Assembly (NCBI RefSeq): GCF_004803635.1
Contig: NZ_SSWX01000012.1
Location: forward strand, 62,001-126,000
Reading direction: 5' to 3'
From: Lampropedia aestuarii
GTDB lineage: Bacteria > Pseudomonadota > Gammaproteobacteria > Burkholderiales > Burkholderiaceae_C
DNA: 64,000 nucleotides
The notes under the pieces were generated by a model that was not told where the DNA came from, made no database searches, and saw nothing but the letters and a program-made list of their open reading frames with translations. This document shows positions 16,633 to 25,925 of this stretch, piece after piece (position 1 is the first letter of the stretch; every line of letters begins with the position of its first letter). Both the position numbers and the translations under genes were made by a program.

Positions 16633-17325
16633 TTATGCCGTGGCGCTGTCATGCCATGCAACGGCTTGGCCAGGCTGCATTCTGCCAATGCGGTGGCCCA
16701 TGATGTCGGCTTCACGGTGGTTGTGGGTGACCAAAATGGCCGTTTGGCCGGTTTGCTGCAGGATGTCTTTGACCTCTTGCGCCAAGCGCTCGCGCAGATC
16801 GGTGTCGAGGTTGGAGAAAGGCTCATCCAGCAGCAGCAAGGCTGGCTCTGGTGCGAGGGCTCGGGCCAGCGCAATACGCTGCTGCTGCCCGCCTGAGAGT
16901 TCATGCGGCCAGGCGTGCTGGGCTTCGCGCAAGCCCACCAGCTCCAACATCTGCAGGCTGCGCGCTTGTCGCTCGGCGCGGCCGAGGTGGCCCAGTCCAA
17001 AGCCAATGTTGTGTAGCACATTCAAATGGGGGAAAAGTGCGTAGTCCTGGAACATCATGCCGACGTTGCGGCGCTCAGGTGCGAGGGCATAGCCTTGGCG
17101 TGACAGCAGGTTGCCATTGAGTTGGATGCTGCCGCTGCGCAAGGGCTCAAAGCCCGCGATGGCGCGCAAGATGCTGGATTTGCCGCAGCCCGAAGGGCCA
17201 AGCAAGCAGGCGGTTTGCCCGCGCGGCAATTGCAGAGAAAAATCGCGCACGACCATGCGCAGGCCTTGACGGCTGTCGTAGCCCAGGCTGATCTGCTCCA
17301 GTTCAAGAAATGTGGCTTGGCTCAT
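16633..17325 (-). CDS. fbpC: Ferric-iron ABC transporter ATP-binding protein (FbpC-like)
   Basis: This 230-residue ATPase would power the FbpB permease. Walker A GPSGCGKS is at 43-50, the Q-loop FQDYALFPH at about 92-100, the signature LSGGQ at 143-147 and Walker B LLLLDEP at 163-169. Start: the ATG at 17325 lies within the fbpB end (23-bp overlap) and begins a typical MSQATFLELEQISLGY; the upstream in-frame extension is Pro/Arg-rich and unconserved. FbpC proteins are often near 350 residues with a C-terminal TOBE-type regulatory domain; that domain is absent here, so the protein ends soon after the nucleotide-binding fold. Confidence 0.88.
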   Translation of the reverse strand: MSQATFLELEQISLGYDSRQGLRMVVRDFSLQLPRGQTACLLGPSGCGKSSILRAIAGFEPLRSGSIQLNGNLLSRQGYALAPERRNVGMMFQDYALFPHLNVLHNIGFGLGHLGRAERQARSLQMLELVGLREAQHAWPHELSGGQQQRIALARALAPEPALLLLDEPFSNLDTDLRERLAQEVKDILQQTGQTAILVTHNHREADIMGHRIGRMQPGQAVAWHDSATA

Positions 17326-19054
17326 GCGTGTTGTAAAGCGTACGGGTCGAGGTGTCGGAGGGTGATGCGGCTTGTGCCGCAGGCGGGCTGGCGATGTCCA
17401 GGCGTGTGCGAGCCAGCAAGACCACCGGCAGCAAGCCTGCCAGCACAATCGCCAATGCGGCGATGGCACCTTCTTCGTAGGTGCCGCGTGCGGCTTCGGC
17501 GTAGAGCCGGGTGGCCAGGGTTTCGATATTGAGTGGTCGCAGCAGCAAGGTGGCGGGCAGCTCTTTCATCGTGTCAACAAAGACCAGCAAGGCACTGGCA
17601 GCCAATGCGGGCTTAAGCAGTGGCAGGTGCACCCGGACGAGGGTGCCAGTGGCGTTGTGGCCCAGCAGGCGCGAGGCCTGCTCAAGCGAAGGCGGGATGC
17701 GGGTCAGCCCAGCTTCCACGCCGCCAATGGATATCGCCATAAAGCGCAAGCTGTAAGCCAGCACCAGGGCGGCCATGCTGCCCATCAACCACAGTGATGG
17801 GGTTTGCAGCAGCCATGAAAGAACTTGGTCGAACAACGCCATTGGGGTGAGCAGGCCAATGGCCAAGATAGTGCCGGGAATGGCATAGCCCAGGCTGCCA
17901 ATGCGCGCGCAAGCCAAGGCCCAGCGCGGGCGCTGGCCGTGCATGTTCAGGCGGGCCTGCCATGCCAGCAGCAGGCCGCACAGCACGGTGACCAGCGTGG
18001 CCAAGGCTGCCAACAACAAGGTGTGGCCCAGGCTGCTCCACAGTGCGCTGGAGATGTGGCCTGCCTGGTCCAGCCGTTTGATGGTGGCCGAGACAAGGTA
18101 GGCAGCAGGCGCTACAAAGCCCAGCAGCACAGGCAAGCTGCCCAGCAGCAAGGCCAAGCCCGCTTGCCAGCCCGTTAGTCGTTTGGCCTGCATAGGGCGC
18201 ATGCGTTGCGTGACGCCAAAGCGCTGGCTTTGGCGCGCGCGCCGCTCCAGCCAGACCAGGGCCATGACCAGCACCAGCATACACAGTGCCAGTTGGGCTG
18301 CGGCGCCCAGGTCTGAGCGGGTAATCCAGGTGTTGTAGACGGCCACTGTCATCGTGCGCACGCCCAAAAACTCCGAAGCGCCAATGTCGTTGAGCGTTTC
18401 CAGCAAGGCCAGCGCCAGGCCCACGGCAATACCGGGCCTGGCCATCGGCAGGGCGACACGCCAAAAACTGCCCATGGCTGAGCAGCCCAGCGTACGGGCC
18501 GCTTCCAGCAAACTGGCGGCCTGGCTTTGAAACATGAAGCGCGTGCTCAGGTACACATACGGATAGAGCACCAGGCCCAATAAAGCTATGGCACCGGGCA
18601 GGGAACGGATGTCGGGCAGGCGAAATTCCCGCGGGCTGCTGTAGCCCAGGATGTCGCGCACCAGGCTTTGCACTGGCCCCAAAGGATGCAGCAAGTCCAA
18701 ATAGGCAAACGCAATCACATAACTGGGAATGGCCAGTGGCAGCAATAGCGCCCAGACCAGTATGCCACGGCCTGGAAAGTCATAAGCTGTAACCAGCCAG
18801 GCACTGGCCGTGCCAATCACGCTGACCACCAGGCCCACGCCCAGCAGCAAGTACAAGGTATTGCGGGCGGTGACTGGCAAGACATTGGCCAGCAGGTGTG
18901 ACCAGTGTGCCGTATCAGATTGCAGTGCATGCCAGACCAGGCCGAGCACCGGGGCAAGCACCGCAATGGCAATGAGTGCACTGCCTAGGCGCGCTGGCCA
19001 GGAAGTCAGGCGCAAGCGCTGCAGTGCTGAAGAAGAGGGGGCGGCAAAGGCCAT
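17303..19054 (-). CDS. fbpB: Ferric-iron ABC transporter permease (FbpB-like, double permease)
   Basis: About 583 residues with two homologous halves of roughly six membrane segments each, as in FbpB/SfuB permeases where one chain supplies both transmembrane units. The coupling-helix motif occurs in each half (EAARTLGCSAMGSFWRVALP and EQASRLLGHNATGTLVRVHL), the EAA-loop contacts for FbpC. I set the start at the ATG 19054 (MAFAAPSS); the frame is open to a TTG at 19114 and neither has a clear ribosome binding site, so the start is uncertain. It sits between fbpA and fbpC; a terminator-like palindrome separates it from fbpA. Confidence 0.9.
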   Translation of the reverse strand: MAFAAPSSSALQRLRLTSWPARLGSALIAIAVLAPVLGLVWHALQSDTAHWSHLLANVLPVTARNTLYLLLGVGLVVSVIGTASAWLVTAYDFPGRGILVWALLLPLAIPSYVIAFAYLDLLHPLGPVQSLVRDILGYSSPREFRLPDIRSLPGAIALLGLVLYPYVYLSTRFMFQSQAASLLEAARTLGCSAMGSFWRVALPMARPGIAVGLALALLETLNDIGASEFLGVRTMTVAVYNTWITRSDLGAAAQLALCMLVLVMALVWLERRARQSQRFGVTQRMRPMQAKRLTGWQAGLALLLGSLPVLLGFVAPAAYLVSATIKRLDQAGHISSALWSSLGHTLLLAALATLVTVLCGLLLAWQARLNMHGQRPRWALACARIGSLGYAIPGTILAIGLLTPMALFDQVLSWLLQTPSLWLMGSMAALVLAYSLRFMAISIGGVEAGLTRIPPSLEQASRLLGHNATGTLVRVHLPLLKPALAASALLVFVDTMKELPATLLLRPLNIETLATRLYAEAARGTYEEGAIAALAIVLAGLLPVVLLARTRLDIASPPAAQAASPSDTSTRTLYNTHEPSHIS

Positions 19055-19110
19055 GTGAGAGAAGTCGCGAAGAGGGGCGCTGGTTGGCAGAAATAGCCGG
19101 TTGATGCAAA

Positions 19111-19150
19111 GCAAAAAGCAGCTATGAACATGTTCATAGCCACTTTTGTG
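19111..19150 (-). terminator. Palindromic attenuator between fbpA and fbpB
   Basis: GCTATGAACATGTTCATAGC at 19121-19140 is a perfect 20-bp palindrome. On the minus strand it is followed by TGCTTTTTGC. It would act as a partial terminator that keeps binding protein in excess over permease, a common arrangement in ABC import operons. An operator is an alternative reading. Confidence 0.5.
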
Positions 19151-19225
19151 CGATGCATTGGAGCCGGTGTTTCCGGCTGGCCGCTAGCGCATGCATTTTA
19201 TGCTTTTAAAGCGGCCTGATTCGCA

Positions 19226-20266
19226 TTAATTATCAAATCCTACCTTGTCCACCAATTCGCTGGCCTGTTTGCGGTATTTGGCAATTTCCGTCAGAGGCAG
19301 TGGGTCGACTTTGAGCACGCCAAAGGATTCGGTCACTGGGTTGAGTTTGACGCCCTCACGGATCGGGTATTCGTAATTGGCGTTGGCGTAGAGCTCCTGG
19401 GCTGGTTGCGAGACCAGGTATTCAAGCAGCGCAACGGCATTGTCTTTGTTCGGGGCGTTTTTGGCCACCGATGCGCCGGTGATGTTCACGTGCGTGCCGC
19501 CGCTTTTGGCAAAGGTGGGGCGGATGACTTGAATCGCGTCGCCCCATTTGCGGTTGTCGCTGCCGGCTTCGGCGTTTTTCATGTGGCCAACGTAGTAGTT
19601 GTTGGCAATGCCGATGTCGCAAATGCCGCCCAGAATGTCACGCGCTACATCACGGTCGCCGCCAGTGGCCTTGCGCGCCTGGTTGGCTTTGACGCCTTGC
19701 AGCCATTTTTCAGTGGCTTCGGCGCCGTCGTGCGCGATCATGGCCGCAATCAACGCGGTGTTGTACGGGTGCTGGCCGGCGCGGATACACACCTTGCCTT
19801 TCCATTTCGGATCAGCCAGGTCTTCATAGGTGAAATTGTCGATTTGGAGGTCTTTGTCCGCATACAGCACGCGATCGCGCAGCGACAGGCTGAACCAGTC
19901 GTTGTTGGCGCTGCGCAGATTGGCAGGCAAAACGGTAGTCAAGGTCTCGGATTCAATTGGCTGGGTCACACCCGCGTCGACCAGGTCCAGCAAATTGCCA
20001 ATATCAACGACCATGAAAACGTCCGCCGGGGAGTTGGCGCCTTCGGCTTTCGCACGCTCGAGCAAACCGTCTTTGACAAACACGGTGTTGACCTTGATGC
20101 CCTTGTCTTTTTCAAAAGCTTCCAACATGGGCTCAATCAGGCGGGGCTCACGCGTGGTGTAAAGATTCAGTTCGCCAGCGGCCATCGCTGCGGTCGAGAC
20201 GCAGACGCCAGCGGCGGCCAAAGCAAGTGCGCTCAAAGCGCCGGGGACCAGTGTTAAACGTTTCAT
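19226..20266 (-). CDS. fbpA: Ferric-iron ABC transporter periplasmic binding protein (FbpA-like)
   Basis: A 346-residue periplasmic binding protein of the iron/thiamine-type solute-binding fold. The signal peptide ends near AAMA-AGELNLYTTREP. Mature-chain landmarks are ADVFMVVDIGNLLDLVDAG and the paired tyrosines in GIANNYYVGHM, which match the Fe(III)-binding Tyr pair of FbpA/FutA proteins. Start: ATG 20266 with GGAG eight bases upstream. It is the first gene of fbpA-fbpB-fbpC and has a Fur-like site in its upstream region. Function as ferric-iron importer is a family inference; other metals are less likely given the Tyr pair. Confidence 0.92.
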   Translation of the reverse strand: MKRLTLVPGALSALALAAAGVCVSTAAMAAGELNLYTTREPRLIEPMLEAFEKDKGIKVNTVFVKDGLLERAKAEGANSPADVFMVVDIGNLLDLVDAGVTQPIESETLTTVLPANLRSANNDWFSLSLRDRVLYADKDLQIDNFTYEDLADPKWKGKVCIRAGQHPYNTALIAAMIAHDGAEATEKWLQGVKANQARKATGGDRDVARDILGGICDIGIANNYYVGHMKNAEAGSDNRKWGDAIQVIRPTFAKSGGTHVNITGASVAKNAPNKDNAVALLEYLVSQPAQELYANANYEYPIREGVKLNPVTESFGVLKVDPLPLTEIAKYRKQASELVDKVGFDN

Positions 20267-20322
20267 GGTGCAAATCTCCTCGGGTTGGAATGGTGTTGGC
20301 GCATTATGCCGAGTATGCAATT

Positions 20323-20341
20323 GATAGCGATATGTATTCCC
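20323..20341 (-). promoter_or_regulatory. Possible Fur box upstream of fbpA
   Basis: The minus strand GGGAATACATATCGCTATC agrees with the 19-bp Fur consensus at about 11 positions. It lies some 57 bp upstream of the fbpA start, where iron repression would be expected. The match is moderate. Confidence 0.4.
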
Positions 20342-20460
20342 ATTGTCTTTTTATGAGATTTTTGCTGACTACGCACTGGGTATGGCAAAAATCCAACTGC
20401 AAAAGCGTAGCACGCATTCAGGCCCCCGTCGTGCAGCCTAGTGGGTCCCAACACCCAAAA

Positions 20461-20550
20461 CCTAAAGAGCGCAAGAGACAAAAAACGCCTTGCACAGCCA
20501 TTTTTTTGTGCCTTGACCGGCTGCGTGGAGCTGATCGACAGGCGCTTGGG
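20461..20550. repeat. Degenerate dispersed repeat, copy B
   Basis: The stretch GCGCAAGAGACAAAAAACGCC, quoted in part as GCAAGAGACAAAAAACGCC, then CTTGCACAGCCATTTTTTTG and TGCCTTG resembles the core of copies C and D (GCGCAAGGCACAAAAAAGAGG and its inverse). It lies between the divergent fbpA and mksF genes and is the weakest member of the family. Confidence 0.4.
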
Positions 20551-20632
20551 CAACGCTGATGCAGCGCAGCAGTGCAACAAAATGCGAACTGCAGCAGCTA
20601 CCGGGGCAGCGCACTGTGCATAATGCCGCGCA

Positions 20633-22174
20633 ATGCACTCGTTTGATTTAGACAAACTCGAAGACGAAGCCGGCAGCTTTGAGGCTTACTTTCGCACCCC
20701 GGAGTTGGCCGCCCAGGCCCCTTTGGCGTGGCTGGTTGAGCGTAAAAAGCCCTTGCTTGATGCCTTGCGTAGCCTGTTTTCTGGGCCACAGCATGTGGTG
20801 CAACTGCGCCTGTGGTGCTTGCTGGCCTTGGCCAGCGTTCCCAAAGGGCGCTTAGACCGCGATGATCTGGCCCAGCTGTTTCATGCCCTGCAGCCTCAAG
20901 CGCTGGAGAACGTGCTCAAGCGCCTGCGCGACGCGGATCTGCTGGTCTGGGATGCGATCCAGCAAGATTACGCCTTGTCTGATTTGGCGCGCCAGGTACA
21001 CAGCCTGCTGGCGCCGCTGACCATCGCCGAAGCCGATGAGAGCGAGTTGGCACAATTGTTGACGCAAGTGGCTGGTGCGCAAGCCCTGGGCTTGGTCGAT
21101 GCCAGCCAGCTGCAGCATTTGCATGCGCAATTGGCGCGTTTGCATAGCGATTTCGCCGAAGCCATCGCCAGCGGCTCAGAGGCGCGCTTACGCGAAGCGC
21201 AGCCGCGTTTTGAGCGGGCGCTGCAACTGGTCGATAGCGCTGGCCAAGCGCTGACGGCCTTGATTCGCAGCGACAGCGACGACCCATGGATGGAGCGCGA
21301 AGCACGCGCCTTGGGCCATGCGCAAGCGCGGCTGCTGTCAATGGCCAGCCAGTTCAACCGCGCAATGCAGCAAGCCGATCGCCAGCGCGTGACCTTGGGC
21401 AGCACTGGCGTGAACAGCTCCGACGTGCGCGACTGGTTGCGCGACCATGCGCAGCTGCACAGCTTACTGGACGGCGCACTGTCAGGCAGCGTACAGCCTT
21501 GGCTGATCAGCCAGCATGAATTGCTGGATGTGGCCGAAGCCGAGTTGGAGCGCGACAGGCCCAATCCAGAACGCTCGCATGCCTTGCCACCGCCGCATGC
21601 GGCTACCGGTGGGTTGCTGGATGTGCCCAGCATGCCTGAAGAATTGCATGGCCTGATTGACACCCTGGCACGCTGGAAAAAGCACGACCTGGCCGACACA
21701 GCGGCAGGCGAGGGCCGGGATGCGGTATTGCGGCCAGTGCACGAGGCCGTGCTGGGTGGGCGCTTTGCCCAAGCGGCCTACCGCATGCAGCTGCTGCCTT
21801 TGCTGGGCGATCCACAGGCCCAGACCCTCAAAGGCCAGACCGGCGAGCTGGCCCGCGCAGGCTGGCGTGCCGTACTGCTGCCCTGCATGCAGGAGGTCGA
21901 TAGCCGTGAAGTGCTGCGCATGAGCCAAGGCCGTATCGTGCCAGCTGATTTTCAGGGCGATGCCGCGCTGATCGAGGCCGCCCGCGCAGCGCTGGACCAG
22001 GCCTTGCCAGCGGCTAAAGCCAAAGCCAAAACCAAAGTCATAGGCAGCAAGCGTGCAAGGCAGTCTGCCTCTACGCAGCAAAAGCCGCCCACCACCCAAG
22101 CCACAAGCACCGAGGCAGCCGAACACAAAAAACCAGCGCCGCATCGCGAGCCATCCAAAGGAGCGCCTACATGA
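20633..22174 (+). CDS. mksF: MksF/JetA-like kleisin subunit of an SMC complex
   Basis: A 513-residue, mostly helical cytoplasmic protein, first of three overlapping genes with a small middle gene and an SMC ATPase. That order (F, E, B) is the MksFEB or JetABC order. The N-terminal 110 residues look like a winged-helix kleisin head (LFHALQPQALENVLKRLRDA and DLLVWD in strand positions). A long helical middle region follows. The last 60 residues are a low-complexity Lys/Ala/Pro/Thr tail. Identification rests more on gene order and length than on a sharp motif. Role: bridging the SMC heads for DNA loop formation or plasmid handling. Confidence 0.75.
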   Translation: MHSFDLDKLEDEAGSFEAYFRTPELAAQAPLAWLVERKKPLLDALRSLFSGPQHVVQLRLWCLLALASVPKGRLDRDDLAQLFHALQPQALENVLKRLRDADLLVWDAIQQDYALSDLARQVHSLLAPLTIAEADESELAQLLTQVAGAQALGLVDASQLQHLHAQLARLHSDFAEAIASGSEARLREAQPRFERALQLVDSAGQALTALIRSDSDDPWMEREARALGHAQARLLSMASQFNRAMQQADRQRVTLGSTGVNSSDVRDWLRDHAQLHSLLDGALSGSVQPWLISQHELLDVAEAELERDRPNPERSHALPPPHAATGGLLDVPSMPEELHGLIDTLARWKKHDLADTAAGEGRDAVLRPVHEAVLGGRFAQAAYRMQLLPLLGDPQAQTLKGQTGELARAGWRAVLLPCMQEVDSREVLRMSQGRIVPADFQGDAALIEAARAALDQALPAAKAKAKTKVIGSKRARQSASTQQKPPTTQATSTEAAEHKKPAPHREPSKGAPT

Positions 22175-22968
22175 GCACCCTCGACGAAGCTGCCTTGTTG
22201 GCAGCACAACTGCTGTCCAAGCGCTGGCTGCCACGCCAGCACCCCGGTATCAAACGTGCGTTGATCGATGCCGATATGTGGCAGTCGCTAGAGCAACGGC
22301 TGGCGGCTGTCGGCCTGCGTTTGGTCGATAACATCCATGCCGACCACGTCAGCGTGGCCTTGCTGCGCAGTGCGGAGTCTGCCGTGTTTGACGAAAGTGG
22401 CATGCACAGCCATAACAACTTCGATTTGCCGCGCGATGGCGTGTCGCTGCTGGTGGTGCTGTGGGCCTTGATTGTTTTACCGAAGCGCGAGCGCCAGGCC
22501 GCACGTGACCAAGACGCCAGCAACAACGAGCAAAGCGAAATGTTTGCGGCCCAACGCCCGTTGCCCAAAGCCTCAGATGTCAGTCCTGTGGTGTCTTACA
22601 AAGCCTTGTTGGCCGATTTTGGGCCGCAGTTGGGTAAAAAGACCCGGCTCGACACCAACCTGAAACGTTTGGAAAACACCGGATTTATCGTGCGGCGAGG
22701 CGATGACATTGCCGAGGGCCCGCTGCTGGATTTGCTGCTGGACTACGACGTGATGGCGCCACGCATTCTGGATGGCACTTTGGCTGATGTGCTCAGCCGC
22801 AGCAAGATGGCCGAGCTGCATAAGCCGCAGAGCAGCGCGCCAGAAGAGCCGGCTTTGGCCCCGCTTGCGCCGCAGCAAAGCGACGCCGCAGAGGCTTTGG
22901 CGCAAGCGACCGAGGGCCGTGCCAGCCTGCCATACACTGCCGGGCCAGAACCCGATACGAAAGCCTGA
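22171..22968 (+). CDS. mksE: MksE/JetB-like accessory subunit
   Basis: A 265-residue protein starting inside the mksF stop (ATGA overlap) and ending 3 bp before mksB. The segment SLLVVLWALIVLPKRER at about 90-106 and the winged-helix-like stretch RLDTNLKRLENTGFIVRRGD at about 155-174 agree with DUF4194-type MksE/JetB proteins, which bind the kleisin. The C-terminal 45 residues are Ala/Pro/Glu-rich and probably disordered. Tight packing suggests fixed stoichiometry with its partners. Sequence evidence alone is moderate; context raises it. Confidence 0.72.
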   Translation: MSTLDEAALLAAQLLSKRWLPRQHPGIKRALIDADMWQSLEQRLAAVGLRLVDNIHADHVSVALLRSAESAVFDESGMHSHNNFDLPRDGVSLLVVLWALIVLPKRERQAARDQDASNNEQSEMFAAQRPLPKASDVSPVVSYKALLADFGPQLGKKTRLDTNLKRLENTGFIVRRGDDIAEGPLLDLLLDYDVMAPRILDGTLADVLSRSKMAELHKPQSSAPEEPALAPLAPQQSDAAEALAQATEGRASLPYTAGPEPDTKA

Positions 22969-22971
22969 ACC

Positions 22972-25791
22972 ATGTTCCACCTGCAATCGATTGAACTGCT
23001 GCACTGGGACTATTGCCAGCGCCTGACTTTGCCGCTCGATGGTGCGATCATCACCGTCGCCGGCCCCAATGGCTCGGGCAAAACCACTTTGCTCGATGCC
23101 ATGCGCACCTTGCTCGGCCTGGAATGCTCAGGCGGGCGCAGTTTTAAAACCTATGCGCGCCACGCCAATGCCGATTCGTCGTGGCTGCGGGCCGTGGTCG
23201 ATAACCGCCCACGCAGCCGGCAAAGCTCGAACCGGCCGTTCGCACGCAGCCTGCTGTATGCCGACCAGGTCACGCTGGTGTGCCGCATCCAGCGCAATGC
23301 CGGAGACTGGCAGCGACGCTTTTGCATGGCCGAGGGTGATGTGCCGATTGAAAGCCTGCTGGAGCTGCCCGAGAAGGACTGGCTGGGGATTGAACAATGG
23401 CGCAAGCGCCTGGAGACAGCAGGCTTGTCCAGAGCGATTGCCCGCGTGTTGGCGCTGGAGCAAGGCCAGACCGACCGTCTGTGCGAATACTCGCCCAAAG
23501 AGCTGCTGCGCCTGGTGTTTGATGTGTTTGGTGACCAGGAAGTGCTGGACCGCTACGAAGAAGCACGCCGCCACCAACGCGATGTCGCCGACGAGGTCGA
23601 GACCGCCAGAAAAGAGCTCGCGCATGGCGAAGCCCAGCTGGCTTTTGTCGAAGCGCGTTTGAATTTGTACCGCCAGTACCAGCACAAGCTGCGCGAGCGC
23701 GAACGCTTGCATACCGAGGTGATTCCGGTGCTGCAATGGCGCGACGCCCGAGATGCCTTGACCCAGCAAGCCAAAGACCTGCACCGCCAGCGGGTCGAGC
23801 ACGCCCATAGCTTGCAACGCCAGCGCCAGGACCGCATCGCGCTGTACCAGCTGGCCCAGGAGCTGGAAGCGACAGCAGAGCAAGTGGGCCAGTTGGAGGT
23901 GCTGCGCCAGCAAGCCCAGCTGGCTTTGTCTGAGGCACGTGGCCATGAAACGCCGGTCGAAGCCCTGGTCAAGCAAGCCGATGAGCTGCGCGCTTTGGCG
24001 CAAGTCGAAGGCAATGCCGAGCAGCTGATGGCCCGCATTGACAGCCTGGAGGCAGACAAACACCAGTATGAGCGCCAATGGCATACGCTGCAGCAAGCCA
24101 GAGAAGCAGCGCAAAAGGCCTTGGACCAAATGCAAGCGCAGCGTGGCGCCCCACGTGCCGATGATGCGGCCCGTTTTAGCCAGGTGCTGCGCCGCCACCA
24201 GATAGAACACCATTTTGTTGCCGATGCGATTGAAATCACTGACAACCAGTGGCGCGGCGCAGCCGAAGGCGTGCTGCGCAGTGCGCGTTGGGTGGTGGTG
24301 CTGGCCCATGCCAGTGACGAAGCGCAAGCCAGCGCATTGGCTGAAAAAGAGCGCTACCGCCATTACCTGGTCAGCGATGCAGTGCAGGTCACCCCCGCCA
24401 GTACGCCGCCAGAGAGCCTGCTGGCCGTGCTCCGATGCAACAACACCATTCCTGTGTGGCTGCGCAGAACCTTGGCAGGCGTGCGCCGGGTCGAGACAAC
24501 CCAGCAAGGCTTTGCCCAAGGCGGTGAATGGATTACGCCGCAAGCCTACTGGCGCGATGGCCGGGGCGGGCGCAGCGTCTGGGTCAACCCCGAGCAACAC
24601 CAGTTTGGAGCGGCCGCCCTGGCAGCGCGGCGTGAGTCGATTCAGGCCCGCTTGGCCGATCTCGACGCGCAGCTGCAAACCACTGCCCAGCATCAGCGCG
24701 AAACCGAACGCCAGCTCAAAGCCGCCCGCGAGGCCACTCAAGGCCAGCGTGCAGCAGAAGAATTGGCGCGTCGCGGTGATGAATTCGAACAAGCCCGCCA
24801 GCAGTTGGCCCAGCTCAAAGAAGCCCGCATGACGGCGGCCAAACGCTGGGCAGAGCTGGATGCCCGCTACACGCACAGCAGCGATGCCCAGCGCCAATGC
24901 AAGGCCCGTTATCAGGAGACGCAAGCGCGCCTGCAGGAAGGCCAGTCGCTGGCAGAGCGCTTTGCGCGAGAATGGCAGCAGCGGCGCGATGAGCAAAAAA
25001 CCAAAGTGGCCCTGTCACAACGCCAGCGCCAACAGTTCCCGGCGCGCTGGATTGCGCCAGAGACCTTGCAGGCTTTGCGCAGCCAATTCACCAATGCCAC
25101 GCAGGCGCGCTTGCGCAGCGAGGCGGTAGAGCGGGAGTTGGCTGGCGGCGAATGGGAGACCGACCCGGTAGTGCAAGAGCGCCACACCTTGATGGTCGCG
25201 CAAGTAGGCAGCCAGCGCCATCACATTCTGCAACGCGAAGCCAGCAATGAGTCAGCGCGTATCGCGGTAGGCAATGCGCGTGAGCGCTACATCGATGTGC
25301 TGCGCACAACCGTGCGCCGCTACCGCAAAAACATCATTGAGCTGGGCGAGCTGGCGGGTGTGGTGGTGAATGCCGATACCCCGCACCTGGAAAACGACGA
25401 TGTGGCGCTGCGCCAGGCCGAGTTGAAAGTGCATTTCAACTTCGATGGCAAAGGCCAGATTGGCCTCAATGATGGTGAAGCATCCGGCGGGCAACAGGTG
25501 ATCAAGTCGCTGATCTTGCTGGTGGGCTTGCTCAAAGACGAGGATTCTTCTGGTGGCTTTGTGTTCATTGACGAGCCGTTTGCGCATTTGGATGTGCGCA
25601 ATATCCAGCTGGTCGGGCACTTTCTGAAGTCCACGCGTGCGCAGTACGTGCTCACCACGCCGATCACACACAACGTCGAAGTGTTTGAGCCAGCCGATGT
25701 GACCCTGGTAACAGCCAAGAAAAAGCCGGGCGAGCGCTGGGCGCCGCCGATTGGTGTGTTGCAACGCAGGCCGCAAAGCGCTGGCTACTGA
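22972..25791 (+). CDS. mksB: SMC-like ATPase MksB/JetC
   Basis: This 939-residue SMC-family ATPase has Walker A GPNGSGKTT at 31-39, coiled coil at about 195-400, a globular hinge-like region near 400-540 (contains FVADAIEITDNQWRGAAEGV), a second coiled coil at about 545-790, then the signature EASGGQQ near 835-841 and Walker B FVFIDEP near 863-869. The start FHLQSIELLHWDY is typical of MukB/MksB-type heads. It is the third gene of mksFEB. No TOPRIM nuclease gene (mksG/jetD) follows, so this complex more likely handles chromosome organisation than Wadjet-type plasmid cleavage, unless a partner lies elsewhere. Confidence 0.88.
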   Translation: MFHLQSIELLHWDYCQRLTLPLDGAIITVAGPNGSGKTTLLDAMRTLLGLECSGGRSFKTYARHANADSSWLRAVVDNRPRSRQSSNRPFARSLLYADQVTLVCRIQRNAGDWQRRFCMAEGDVPIESLLELPEKDWLGIEQWRKRLETAGLSRAIARVLALEQGQTDRLCEYSPKELLRLVFDVFGDQEVLDRYEEARRHQRDVADEVETARKELAHGEAQLAFVEARLNLYRQYQHKLRERERLHTEVIPVLQWRDARDALTQQAKDLHRQRVEHAHSLQRQRQDRIALYQLAQELEATAEQVGQLEVLRQQAQLALSEARGHETPVEALVKQADELRALAQVEGNAEQLMARIDSLEADKHQYERQWHTLQQAREAAQKALDQMQAQRGAPRADDAARFSQVLRRHQIEHHFVADAIEITDNQWRGAAEGVLRSARWVVVLAHASDEAQASALAEKERYRHYLVSDAVQVTPASTPPESLLAVLRCNNTIPVWLRRTLAGVRRVETTQQGFAQGGEWITPQAYWRDGRGGRSVWVNPEQHQFGAAALAARRESIQARLADLDAQLQTTAQHQRETERQLKAAREATQGQRAAEELARRGDEFEQARQQLAQLKEARMTAAKRWAELDARYTHSSDAQRQCKARYQETQARLQEGQSLAERFAREWQQRRDEQKTKVALSQRQRQQFPARWIAPETLQALRSQFTNATQARLRSEAVERELAGGEWETDPVVQERHTLMVAQVGSQRHHILQREASNESARIAVGNARERYIDVLRTTVRRYRKNIIELGELAGVVVNADTPHLENDDVALRQAELKVHFNFDGKGQIGLNDGEASGGQQVIKSLILLVGLLKDEDSSGGFVFIDEPFAHLDVRNIQLVGHFLKSTRAQYVLTTPITHNVEVFEPADVTLVTAKKKPGERWAPPIGVLQRRPQSAGY

Positions 25792-25925
25792 GAACCTTTT
25801 AACGCTCGCCGCGCTGCGCAGCAAAAGCCCTATTGCCAAGGCCATGCCTGATGTAGTATCGATGTCCTTCAGACACGGTCATATACGGGTTTGGTCGCCA
25901 TCTGCTGTGGTGTTTGCGTCGTAGT

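Noticed and set aside
23128-24996. A 622-codon open frame antisense to mksB
   Set aside because: It mirrors the codon bias of the GC-rich coding strand of a clear SMC ATPase gene; it has no recognisable domain and no start signals.
20633-25791. A complete Wadjet plasmid-defence system
   Set aside because: The nuclease gene jetD is missing on both sides; the next gene encodes a DUF192 protein.
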